A DNA stretch of 39,280 bases, taken from IMG/VR virus record IMGVR_UViG_3300010938_000015, positions 48,708 through 87,987 of that record; one strand, given 5' to 3'. Origin of the DNA: a virus. Shown here piece after piece: positions 23,766-31,306 of this stretch (position 1 is the first letter of the stretch; every line of letters starts with the position of its first letter). The notes below the pieces were generated by a model that saw only the letters and a list, made by a program, of their open reading frames with translations, was not told where the DNA came from and made no database searches. A program made the translations under genes and the position numbers.

Positions 23766-24030
23766 TTCCTTCTCCCTTTATGAGTTCTTTCGTAACATTT
23801 TCTATTTTCTTAAATACCTTATCTAAATCATAAGACCCAACTTTCCTAATATTCATAATATCAGTTACAATTATAGTTTCATCTTTTGACAATACTATTT
23901 TCCCATCACCTCTAATAGCTACTATATACCAATATCCATCTGGTTTTGCCGGATTACCCTGCGGTCCAGATAACCATACAATTCCCTTAGTAGATAAAAT
24001 GTAAACTACGTCAAAGATTTTAAATTCCAA
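23734..24030 (-). CDS. Small protein of unknown function upstream of recA
   Basis: A 98-residue protein that appears to start at TTG 24030 with AAAGGTG upstream. Beta-rich N-terminus (FKIFDVVYILSTKGIVWL, then GYWYIVAIRGDGKIVL) suggests a small barrel; the C-terminus is Gly/Glu/Lys-rich and contains the recA ribosome site. It overlaps recA by 32 bases. It is the first gene of the leftward unit that begins in the 37-base gap before the divergent gene at 24068. Confidence 0.58.
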   Translation of the reverse strand: MEFKIFDVVYILSTKGIVWLSGPQGNPAKPDGYWYIVAIRGDGKIVLSKDETIIVTDIMNIRKVGSYDLDKVFKKIENVTKELIKGEGNGSGEGKVKE

Positions 24031-24067
24031 TGTGCACCTTTATCAAATATATTTCCAGGAGTGTTCG

Positions 24068-24601
24068 ATGACTCTAAATAATGACGAAAAATATTTACTA
24101 GAAGCGGTAAAAAATGTCCTAGACGCAAAGGCATTAGGACTATTATCAGGTGACAATAAACACAAAGAGACATCACATTTTCAACAATTTCAACATGAAG
24201 ATATTCAAAGCATGATGCTCTTAAAAGTTAATAAATCGCCATTCGCAACAGCAATAATGGCGGCATTTGCAAAAAATCACTCTTATAAATACTTAGATGA
24301 CCCAACATTTACAGAGGGATTTGTAAGAGATATGAAAGCAATGGCCATCCCAGCAAACGAGCAACAAAAAGCAGTTGATGCAACAAGTGATATTATTCAA
24401 GAGTTATCAAAAGATGGATTTAGCGCAGAAAGAGACTTTGGATGGAATCCAAAAATGGATAAGTTAGTTGATTTAACCTCAAATGCTGATAATAAAAAAG
24501 CAGAAAGATCCACACCATTCAACAGTGAAGAGATAGTATTAAGGCCAACAGAAATAAATACTAAATACAAGCAAATGACGAGTGGCGGAAATAAGGTATG
24601 A
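24068..24601 (+). CDS. Protein of unknown function (plus strand)
   Basis: About 177 residues from ATG at 24068, chosen because AGGAG lies seven bases upstream; the frame is open 36 bases further. Mainly helical and polar, with YLLEAVKNVLDAKALGLL near the start and Gln/His-rich HFQQFQHEDIQ; the last 40 residues look disordered. Overlaps the next gene by ATGA. No family recognised; a helical polar protein beside a Pro/Ser-rich one could be virion-associated, but there is no direct support. Confidence 0.62.
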   Translation: MTLNNDEKYLLEAVKNVLDAKALGLLSGDNKHKETSHFQQFQHEDIQSMMLLKVNKSPFATAIMAAFAKNHSYKYLDDPTFTEGFVRDMKAMAIPANEQQKAVDATSDIIQELSKDGFSAERDFGWNPKMDKLVDLTSNADNKKAERSTPFNSEEIVLRPTEINTKYKQMTSGGNKV

Positions 24602-25023
24602 AATTATCAGATTTATATAGGTTAAATAAAACATATAATTTTCATAGCTCAGATAAACCAACTTCTACTAAAAATAGTATATCGCCAAACAAAGCATTGT
24701 TTGCAGCAGCCGCAATTGAAACACCACAAGTAAAAGTTGACCCATATTCAGTCTCTGACCCATTAAAATACAGAGACGACATGGAAGTAGATGATTTTCA
24801 GCAGTCAAACGGTTTAAAATTATCTTCTAAATTAGATCAATCTCTAAATAGTCGCAGTAAGAAAATGCAAGATCCAAATTATATAGAATCTCCAAGGAAA
24901 AGAACAATAAATCCAGATAGTACTGTTCCAAGATTACCATATAGAACAGGTGGCAACGATGCAGCAATACCAACTAAACCAAGACATAGAAAATTTTTCA
25001 ATGTAGAAATTACACAAAGTTAG
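24598..25023 (+). CDS. Protein of unknown function, largely disordered (plus strand)
   Basis: A 141-residue protein coupled to the previous gene by ATGA overlap. It is rich in Ser, Asn, Pro and Lys (KPTSTKNSISPNKALF, then ESPRKRTINPDSTVPRLPY), with few hydrophobic stretches, so probably intrinsically disordered. It meets the minus-strand zinc-finger gene tail to tail with a four-base overlap. Confidence 0.58.
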   Translation: MKLSDLYRLNKTYNFHSSDKPTSTKNSISPNKALFAAAAIETPQVKVDPYSVSDPLKYRDDMEVDDFQQSNGLKLSSKLDQSLNSRSKKMQDPNYIESPRKRTINPDSTVPRLPYRTGGNDAAIPTKPRHRKFFNVEITQS

Positions 25024-25799
25024 ATTAGTCCACTACCACCACAAGATGTACAAACAACACTCTTGCCCATAACATTCACAGTACCGGCACCATTACATTT
25101 TCTACAGTCATCACCATATCCTTGACTATTATAATTAATTCTATTAAGTGTATCTGAATCACCATCTCTTGAAGCTTTATCAATTATCTTCATCTTTTTA
25201 TCGAGATCAGATCCAGTAAATGTTTGAGCAATTTTAATACTAGTAGTGCCGTCTTTGCTTTTCATCAACTTAGGTACAACAACCTCCCTTCCAGCTTCGG
25301 TTTTAACTTTTTCGTTTATTATTTTTAAGTCTTTTTCCCTTTTTACTTTATGACTGCTATATGATCCAGACACTGATGGTGTACCAGTAGATGATGTAGG
25401 CGTAACACTAGTAACTGCTGGCCTAAAGTCAACAAGACCAGGTTCAACATTTTCATCTAATTCAATATCTTCAGATGCAGATTGCTCTCCAGAAGAACGC
25501 AAACGTTGTTTTAACTCTTTAGGGAGAGCACTAACGAGTTTGCTTGCGTCCTTCTTCGATTTTAAGCTTTCATACTCCTCTTGGGAAAGTGCAACCATTC
25601 CCATAGATTTCACCTTCTCAAGTATTTCATCAAGTTCAGTAAGTTTTTGTGAAAGCAAAATTTTAGCATCCTTTGGAGTAGTATTACTATGCGTTTCGCA
25701 TAAGTATACTTTATATGTATGACCCATTAAAGTAAGTTCAAAAGAAGTATCTAAATTTTGTAGTGTTCCACAATGTAAACATTTTTTTGGTAATTGCAT
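25020..25799 (-). CDS. Protein with N-terminal Cys pair and DnaJ-type zinc-finger C-terminus
   Basis: About 259 residues from ATG at 25799; a longer frame to 25874 would run into the divergent gene at 25814, so it is rejected. N-terminal CLHCG and YLCETH could form a zinc site. A Ser/Thr/Glu-rich linker follows (about 110-170). The C-terminus holds CRKCNGAGTVNVMGKSVVC and TSCGGSG, i.e. two CxxCxGxG-like motifs as in the DnaJ zinc domain. No J domain is present. Such motifs bind unfolded protein or act as disulphide centres; the function here is unknown. Confidence 0.68.
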   Translation of the reverse strand: MQLPKKCLHCGTLQNLDTSFELTLMGHTYKVYLCETHSNTTPKDAKILLSQKLTELDEILEKVKSMGMVALSQEEYESLKSKKDASKLVSALPKELKQRLRSSGEQSASEDIELDENVEPGLVDFRPAVTSVTPTSSTGTPSVSGSYSSHKVKREKDLKIINEKVKTEAGREVVVPKLMKSKDGTTSIKIAQTFTGSDLDKKMKIIDKASRDGDSDTLNRINYNSQGYGDDCRKCNGAGTVNVMGKSVVCTSCGGSGLI

Positions 25800-25813
25800 A
25801 AAGGTATCGCTCC

Positions 25814-26236
25814 GTGAAAAAGAAACTAGAAACCATAGAAGTTGAGATCCAATTGGATCTCGAAAATGAAGCAAAATTATATACTAAGCCAAAATTATCA
25901 GATTCAATAGTATCAAGATTGGATGAAATTATAAATGAACAAAAAGTAATATCTAACGCATTAGCACAAAAGCAAATCAAAAAAGCAATAAGTAACGAAG
26001 CAATATCAAAAGTATTTGCAATACTAAAAGAATCATATGATAGAGCATTATTTGATAAATGCAATCCAGAACCAATTAGAGCTGAAAAGTTAATAGAATT
26101 ATATGGACAAAACATACAATTATCAGCTTTGATAACCAGGTTAAAACATTTCATAAAATCAGAATATAATAACGAGTATATTCTGATTAGAAAATTAAAA
26201 AATAAAAAGGCAGCATATATTTTAATCAGAAGTTAA
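25814..26236 (+). CDS. Protein of unknown function (plus strand)
   Basis: A 140-residue helical protein starting at GTG 25814 (MKKKLETIEVEIQLDLEN). Segments VSRLDEIINEQKVISNALAQ and KAISNEAISKVFAILKESY suggest long helices, perhaps a coiled coil. Only 14 bases separate its start from the divergent ATG at 25799. It ends in an 11-base tail-to-tail overlap with the flavoprotein gene. No family recognised. Confidence 0.58.
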   Translation: MKKKLETIEVEIQLDLENEAKLYTKPKLSDSIVSRLDEIINEQKVISNALAQKQIKKAISNEAISKVFAILKESYDRALFDKCNPEPIRAEKLIELYGQNIQLSALITRLKHFIKSEYNNEYILIRKLKNKKAAYILIRS

Positions 26237-27125
26237 TAAGAGCATTTATACAAGTGCTAATATCATAAAAGTCATCCCATCTAGCTAAGCTTCCAACTGG
26301 TTTTATATCATCACCTAGCCACTTTAAATTTGGCCTATTTATAGGAATATAATTAGGAACTTGCGTAGAATTTAAAACCTCAATATCTAATATTAAAGAT
26401 TGCAAGTACATTAAAGATAATTCACTAAGGCTCTTAATTATGTAAATATTACTATTAACCTTGGTTATATTATAAATAGGAGTTTCTTTATCAGAAACTA
26501 GTAATTCATTTGCTGATTCAAAGTCAAACATCCCAGTTTTGATTAAATATATGAACGATTTCTTAGCTTCAAGATCACAGACTAATCCAAGATATTTATA
26601 CAATGCATCTAATGGTATAGTACTTATAATTGATTCATATTCAAATATACCAGTTTTAGTGTGAATCAAATGTTCTTCTTGATCTATTTTTAAAAGTTCA
26701 GAATATTTATTTAAGTCTTCGATTATAGAGCTATTTTGTTCAATACCAAGTTTATTATAAATTATACCAGGGGTAATATTTAAACATACTGGAAATAATG
26801 TCTTACTTAAAATTTTAGATGCAATATAATCACAATCACCATATACTTTATTCAAGTATTGTTCAAGTACTAAAGAATTATAATATAAATCGCCGTTAAA
26901 AGAAAATGGTCTTTTATACTCATACAACAACGGAAGAACTTCATCATACCTCTTAAATTTCTTAACATATTCACTTATGTTATTATTAACAGATATATAA
27001 TTCTCACCAATAGGAATATCATAATTATAAAATCTAGATTTTCCAAATGGTATAAAATTATAGCTTGGGAATAAGTCCTTTGCAATCCTTGCTACTAATC
27101 CAGAACCTAATATAAATTTACTCAT
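26226..27125 (-). CDS. Putative FAD-dependent oxidoreductase (amine-oxidase/UDP-galactopyranose-mutase-like)
   Basis: A 299-residue protein. The N-terminus is a dinucleotide-binding start (SKFILGSGLVARIAKDLF, Gly-x-Gly-x2-Ala). The middle contains EEHLIHTKTGIFEYESIIS followed by TIPLDALYKYLG, the family's 'phi-D-x-VI-x-TIP' strand, and the C-terminus GSLARWDDFYDISTCINAL resembles the last FAD-contact motif of UDP-galactopyranose mutase-like proteins (GR...W.....D...A). The substrate-binding domain is shortened. It is out of place in a replication operon; the substrate is unknown, sugar or small metabolite being possible. Confidence 0.6.
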   Translation of the reverse strand: MSKFILGSGLVARIAKDLFPSYNFIPFGKSRFYNYDIPIGENYISVNNNISEYVKKFKRYDEVLPLLYEYKRPFSFNGDLYYNSLVLEQYLNKVYGDCDYIASKILSKTLFPVCLNITPGIIYNKLGIEQNSSIIEDLNKYSELLKIDQEEHLIHTKTGIFEYESIISTIPLDALYKYLGLVCDLEAKKSFIYLIKTGMFDFESANELLVSDKETPIYNITKVNSNIYIIKSLSELSLMYLQSLILDIEVLNSTQVPNYIPINRPNLKWLGDDIKPVGSLARWDDFYDISTCINALINF

Positions 27126-27525
27126 TTATCATCTTTGTATATTTAATTTCGGTATCAGTTAAGTCATTAAAAATAATATTAAAATCTACATTATCAAGTA
27201 ATATAATATCATCTATATCTGTAGTTTCAACAATAGCTTTATTAACATTATCAGCACTACCAGCACTACCAGTACTACCAGTATTTAAAGAATTCCATTT
27301 ATCAAGACCTAGATTGCATGTCTCGCAAAACACATATTTAATATTATCACTAATTTTAATTTTAGAAGTAGGAATATCAACTCTTTGAATACATTTAGGA
27401 CATGTTGTATGGTAAGAAACTACCTTAGTAGAGAGTTCATCAAAGGCATACGGTCTAGCATCTATGCTTATATCACCAAAGTTAACAACTACCAAATTAA
27501 AAATATTTACGTCTTCGCTGTCCAT
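27118..27525 (-). CDS. Small Cys-pair (zinc-ribbon-like) protein
   Basis: A 135-residue protein. YHTTCPKCIQRVDIPTSKI and YVFCETCNLGLDKW give two Cys-x2-Cys pairs about 27 residues apart, a zinc ribbon. A Ser/Gly/Ala tandem (TGSTGSAGSA) follows, then an acidic, Ile/Asp-rich C-terminus (TDIDDIILLDNVDFNIIF). Two zinc-ribbon genes stand in a row here, downstream of the polymerase. Confidence 0.62.
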   Translation of the reverse strand: MDSEDVNIFNLVVVNFGDISIDARPYAFDELSTKVVSYHTTCPKCIQRVDIPTSKIKISDNIKYVFCETCNLGLDKWNSLNTGSTGSAGSADNVNKAIVETTDIDDIILLDNVDFNIIFNDLTDTEIKYTKMINE

Positions 27526-27956
27526 TCATCTTCCTTTTCAGAGTATTTACCACGAACTTCTATAATTTGTTTGGATAAGTTCTTTAACGATTCACCAGCA
27601 ACAACAATATCAATATCTTCATTGGATGACATTATACCATTTTTGGCTTCTTTAGCCACAACTACTTTAGTCAATATTATTTTAGCATAAGCAGTTTTTG
27701 TATAAAAAGTATCACTAAAATCATCTTTTATTTTACCTGGCTGAATCTTTTTAACATTATTCAAAATAATATCTGTATACTTACTATAACAATTACTACA
27801 CATATCAAATGTTATAGTCTGACTGGTTTTATTATTAAGATGTTTACTAACATCAATAACATTAATACTACCATCACAAGAATAATATGTAAAATTCTCT
27901 CTATACGGAGTTCCACACAAATCACACCTAATACCATCCTTCGATTTTAATAACAT
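27507..27956 (-). CDS. Small zinc-binding protein
   Basis: A 149-residue protein with IRCDLCGTPYRENFTYYSC near the start and TFDMCSNCYSKYTDII at about 56, i.e. two Cys-x2-Cys pairs bracketing a beta hairpin. The rest is helical and charged. It begins right after the polymerase stop and overlaps the next gene by 19 bases. A DNA-binding or polymerase-accessory role is possible from context only. Confidence 0.62.
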   Translation of the reverse strand: MLLKSKDGIRCDLCGTPYRENFTYYSCDGSINVIDVSKHLNNKTSQTITFDMCSNCYSKYTDIILNNVKKIQPGKIKDDFSDTFYTKTAYAKIILTKVVVAKEAKNGIMSSNEDIDIVVAGESLKNLSKQIIEVRGKYSEKEDEWTAKT

Positions 27957-27957
27957 A

Positions 27958-30528
27958 TTATTCTTCCGTTGTTGTAGAAACTTCCTCTATTATATTTTTA
28001 TCACCATTTTCACTGTTACTACTATTACTTTCTACTTCATCGTTTTCTAGATCGATGTATAAGTCTTCTTTATCATGATTATAAAATTTATCATAATCTG
28101 TTTTCTTGACAAGTCCAACTACTTGTTTGCCTCTTTTGCATGAGAAGCTTCTGAACTTATCACTCCAAGTTACTTCCACTCTTATACCAACACCATCATT
28201 AAATAATTTAGCATCCGACGAAGTTATCTGTTCACCAAATATCAAAAGTTTAACTTCTTCTAAGCCATCAGTAACAGTCAATCTTAGATAATCATTACCC
28301 TTGGCACTCTTAGCGATTTCTATGTCTTTAATAACACATTCCAAAATACCAGATTCTTTTGCATCTTCTATATTATGTTTAACATTCACATACAAATCCA
28401 TCGGTGAATGCCAATAAAAGCCATAAAAATTCTTCTCAATTAAAAGAATATCAGTTAATGAATAATCATTTTTAAATAACTTTTCAAAATGTTCTAAAGT
28501 ATATTCTAATTTCTTTGGCTTCCAATTGTTTATTCTATGTGGTACATTTTTATTTTTATCTTTTTGATTACTCTTCCAGTCAGCAGCCATCTTTTTACGT
28601 TCTTCTATAATTCTATTCTGATTCCAACCAAATTCATCATCTAATTTAGCTATTATTTTCTTACGTAAGTTATCATCGCTGTTGTCTGTATACTTATAAA
28701 TATAATAATACCACAATGCTCTTCTATTCTTATGGAAATTGCAAAATGCTCCAAGTTTAATCAACCTGGCCATAGAAGTTTTATTAACTAATAATTTATC
28801 ACCATTAGAATGCAATTTCATAAATTCATCTAAACTAGATAAAGATGTTCTACCATAGCTAGACAATTGTACTGAAGCTTTAGGCCCAATTCCCTTCATA
28901 ATACTCAAGCCAGGTAATATTTCTTCATGTTTTGCATGGAAGTCAGTCTGAAGATTATTAAAATCTATAGTACCAAATTTAATACCTTCAATTCTTGCCA
29001 AACCAATATACTTAGCTCTCTTTTCTGGCTTAGTATGGGAGAGTACCGAAGCCCACCATTCAGTAGGAAAGTATGCCTTTAAGAATAAGCATCTCCAACT
29101 AATAACCGAGTATGCTGCAGCGTGTGATAGATTAAAGGCATAACGTCCAAATTTTGTCATCTTTTCCCACCACTCTTTTGCAAATTCAACAGAGGAGTGT
29201 TTAGCTAAACCATTAATAATCTTAGGTTCTAATTTTAAAAGTTCATCTGCCTTCTTCTTAGCGACAGCTTTTCTGGCTTTTTCTGATTCAGGAACAGTTA
29301 AACCACACATTGTAGTCCAAATATTAGATAACTGTTCTTGGAAAATAATAACACCATGAGTTGGCTCTAATATTTTTACCATCTTTTCAGGTAGATTATT
29401 TTTCCACTTCTTTTTTGGATCATCTCTATTTTCTACATATGATGGAATCTGTTCCATAGGCCCAGGACGACCAAGCGAAGTAGCAGCGACAATATCCCAA
29501 TAACTCTTAATACCAACTTCTTTCAGAATATTCATTGCGAAGTCTGTTTCAAATTGGAATACCGTTTCTACTCTTTGTGTATTACATAACTTTAATATCT
29601 CCTCATCATCCATCATTATGTTATGCCAAGTTTCTTCACCTATTTTCCTCCAGCGACCCAAGACTCTTTCCAATGGCAACATATATTGCCAATCTATCTC
29701 AATATTTCTATTCTCCTTAACATATTGAGATGCTACAGTAATATCCCACATCGTATTTAGACCAAGAAGATCAAATTTAACAAATCCAAATTTAGACAAT
29801 TGCTGATTGAATCCCTCAGTCCATGATGATACGTGTTGCTTTAATTTATGATCATATGTTAAAGGTACATGCTTACCTATTGGTTCAGATGAAATAATTA
29901 AACCACCAGCGTGTCTACCCTGCGTCTTAATTCTACCAACCATTCTATACGCGATATCACATATTGACGGAAATTTATTTGCAAATTCCTTAAAAGCTGG
30001 AAATTCAAATTTTGCCTTTTCAAGATCATCAATATCATCAAATTCTTTTGGTATTGATTCTAATAACTCTTCTAAATAATGACCGAATTGGCTGTCAGTC
30101 ATCTTTTCATCTTGTGATCCTAATGCTCTGACAGCATCCTTTAATGCTAGTCTTGGTTTATAAGTTAACCAAGAGCCAACATTACAAACTTTATCAGCAC
30201 CATACTTCTGAGTTATATATTCTTTAATTGGCTCTCTGGCATTTGGAAGGAAATCAATGTCGATATCTGGGAAGTCAGGTTGATAACTAATATTATGTTT
30301 AATATTAGCAGCAATCGGGTCAACACTACATATTCCCATCAAGTAGGCTATTACTAAACCATTCTTATTAACATCAAATTTTTTACCTGATTCTAGTAAG
30401 TCAATCCAATATTCATTAGAACCCTGTTTCTCGATTTCTTTTATCTCAAATTCTAATCGCTTAATATACTCAAGCCCAAGTGAATTTGCCTTTACTATTA
30501 ATTCTGATTTTATTGTATCCCAATCCAT
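27958..30528 (-). CDS. dnaE: DNA polymerase III alpha, catalytic C-terminal part
   Basis: An 856-residue DnaE-type polymerase lacking the PHP domain. It begins with about 85 residues that echo the palm entry (GLVIAYLMGICSVDPIAA), then PDIDIDF (87-93, catalytic Asp88 and Asp90) and KFDLLGLN (Asp253). Later come TVFQFETDF, GRPGPM, GVIIFQEQL and GRYAFNLSHAAAYSVIS of palm and fingers, a helix-hairpin-helix around KGIGPKA, and an OB domain (about 730-800). No tau-binding tail is seen. The PHP part is a separate gene at 31307-32923; the two products must assemble to give a whole alpha subunit. Confidence 0.93.
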   Translation of the reverse strand: MDWDTIKSELIVKANSLGLEYIKRLEFEIKEIEKQGSNEYWIDLLESGKKFDVNKNGLVIAYLMGICSVDPIAANIKHNISYQPDFPDIDIDFLPNAREPIKEYITQKYGADKVCNVGSWLTYKPRLALKDAVRALGSQDEKMTDSQFGHYLEELLESIPKEFDDIDDLEKAKFEFPAFKEFANKFPSICDIAYRMVGRIKTQGRHAGGLIISSEPIGKHVPLTYDHKLKQHVSSWTEGFNQQLSKFGFVKFDLLGLNTMWDITVASQYVKENRNIEIDWQYMLPLERVLGRWRKIGEETWHNIMMDDEEILKLCNTQRVETVFQFETDFAMNILKEVGIKSYWDIVAATSLGRPGPMEQIPSYVENRDDPKKKWKNNLPEKMVKILEPTHGVIIFQEQLSNIWTTMCGLTVPESEKARKAVAKKKADELLKLEPKIINGLAKHSSVEFAKEWWEKMTKFGRYAFNLSHAAAYSVISWRCLFLKAYFPTEWWASVLSHTKPEKRAKYIGLARIEGIKFGTIDFNNLQTDFHAKHEEILPGLSIMKGIGPKASVQLSSYGRTSLSSLDEFMKLHSNGDKLLVNKTSMARLIKLGAFCNFHKNRRALWYYYIYKYTDNSDDNLRKKIIAKLDDEFGWNQNRIIEERKKMAADWKSNQKDKNKNVPHRINNWKPKKLEYTLEHFEKLFKNDYSLTDILLIEKNFYGFYWHSPMDLYVNVKHNIEDAKESGILECVIKDIEIAKSAKGNDYLRLTVTDGLEEVKLLIFGEQITSSDAKLFNDGVGIRVEVTWSDKFRSFSCKRGKQVVGLVKKTDYDKFYNHDKEDLYIDLENDEVESNSSNSENGDKNIIEEVSTTTEE

Positions 30529-30529
30529 A

Positions 30530-30940
30530 TTAAATATTGCCTAATTTTTGCACAGCAATCTGTAATGCAGATTTAAAATTACTCAATTCGTATTTTGGAA
30601 ATTTTTTTAAAGTAAGCTTAAATTTAGAGTCAAGAATAAGATTACGTAACTTTTCAACTAAATATTTAGCACTTTGCGGTTTCTTAATCCAAGATTCATC
30701 TTCAATTTGAAGCATATCAAGTACGAAATCACTAGTATACAATTCTATATCAATATTTTTATTACTAAAAGGAAGTAATGCAAAATAGCAATTCATTAGT
30801 TCAAGTTGGTTAACAGGATACTTACCACACTTAATTACATGAATGTATTTATCATTAACTCTAAATAGCAAAACAGATAAACCTTCAGAATTAATCATTA
30901 AAGACGAATTAGAGCTAGCGTAAGTAATTATTTTAATCAT
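30530..30940 (-). CDS. RNase HI-like protein with degenerate active site
   Basis: A 136-residue protein whose pattern follows RNase HI: a first strand MIKIITYASSNSSLMI (RNase H: I-Y-T-D-G-S), then NQLELMNCYFALL (T-N-N-x-M-E-L), and DIELYTSDFVLDML (L-Y-T-D-S-x-Y-V). The Glu is kept, but the first Asp position is Ala and the second is Ser, so it is probably not a nuclease. It lies between the two polymerase halves and overlaps the next gene by eight bases. It could be a structural or nucleic-acid-binding subunit; fold assignment is by eye. Confidence 0.5.
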   Translation of the reverse strand: MIKIITYASSNSSLMINSEGLSVLLFRVNDKYIHVIKCGKYPVNQLELMNCYFALLPFSNKNIDIELYTSDFVLDMLQIEDESWIKKPQSAKYLVEKLRNLILDSKFKLTLKKFPKYELSNFKSALQIAVQKLGNI

Positions 30941-31304
30941 TTAATTCTGGTAATGGCTTTATATCATTAGCAAGATTCAAATGTGCTAGCAAGGTATTCA
31001 AAGTTTTAATTGCTGAATTTTTAGCCTTAACACTCGCACTCTTCTTTTTCTGTTTTAAAATTTCCTGTTCAACCAGTTCTTTAAATTTTTTATCTACAAC
31101 CTTATCAAGTAGCAAGTCACATAAATCAATTATGCATTTCATCATAAGATTTTCTAAATCTTTTATTAGTTGTTTCCTATTTCTAGACATAGCAGAATTT
31201 ATAATATCAGGTATCTTCAAATAATTAGGAAGACCACCAATAACAGAATAAATAGCAAGAGAATGATACGCCTGCCTAGTAAGTTCTTCAAGACCTTTAT
31301 CCAT
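30933..31304 (-). CDS. Helical protein of unknown function between the polymerase halves
   Basis: A 123-residue, almost entirely helical protein: LEELTRQAYHSLAIYSVIGG, then RKQLIKDLENLMMKCIIDL and a basic segment KQKKKSASVKAKNSAIKTL. GGGGTAATT precedes the ATG, two bases after the PHP gene's stop. It and the RNase H-like gene occupy the exact gap of the split polymerase, so a role in bridging the halves is worth considering. No family recognised. Confidence 0.58.
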   Translation of the reverse strand: MDKGLEELTRQAYHSLAIYSVIGGLPNYLKIPDIINSAMSRNRKQLIKDLENLMMKCIIDLCDLLLDKVVDKKFKELVEQEILKQKKKSASVKAKNSAIKTLNTLLAHLNLANDIKPLPELND

Positions 31305-31306
31305 AA

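Noticed and set aside
25800-25874. Longer N-terminus of the DnaJ-zinc-finger protein
   Set aside because: It would overlap the divergent gene starting at 25814 and read through its coding sequence; the ATG at 25799 fits the CxxC start better.
30530-31304. Homing endonuclease genes as the cause of the polymerase split
   Set aside because: Neither small protein shows LAGLIDADG, HNH or GIY-YIG motifs.
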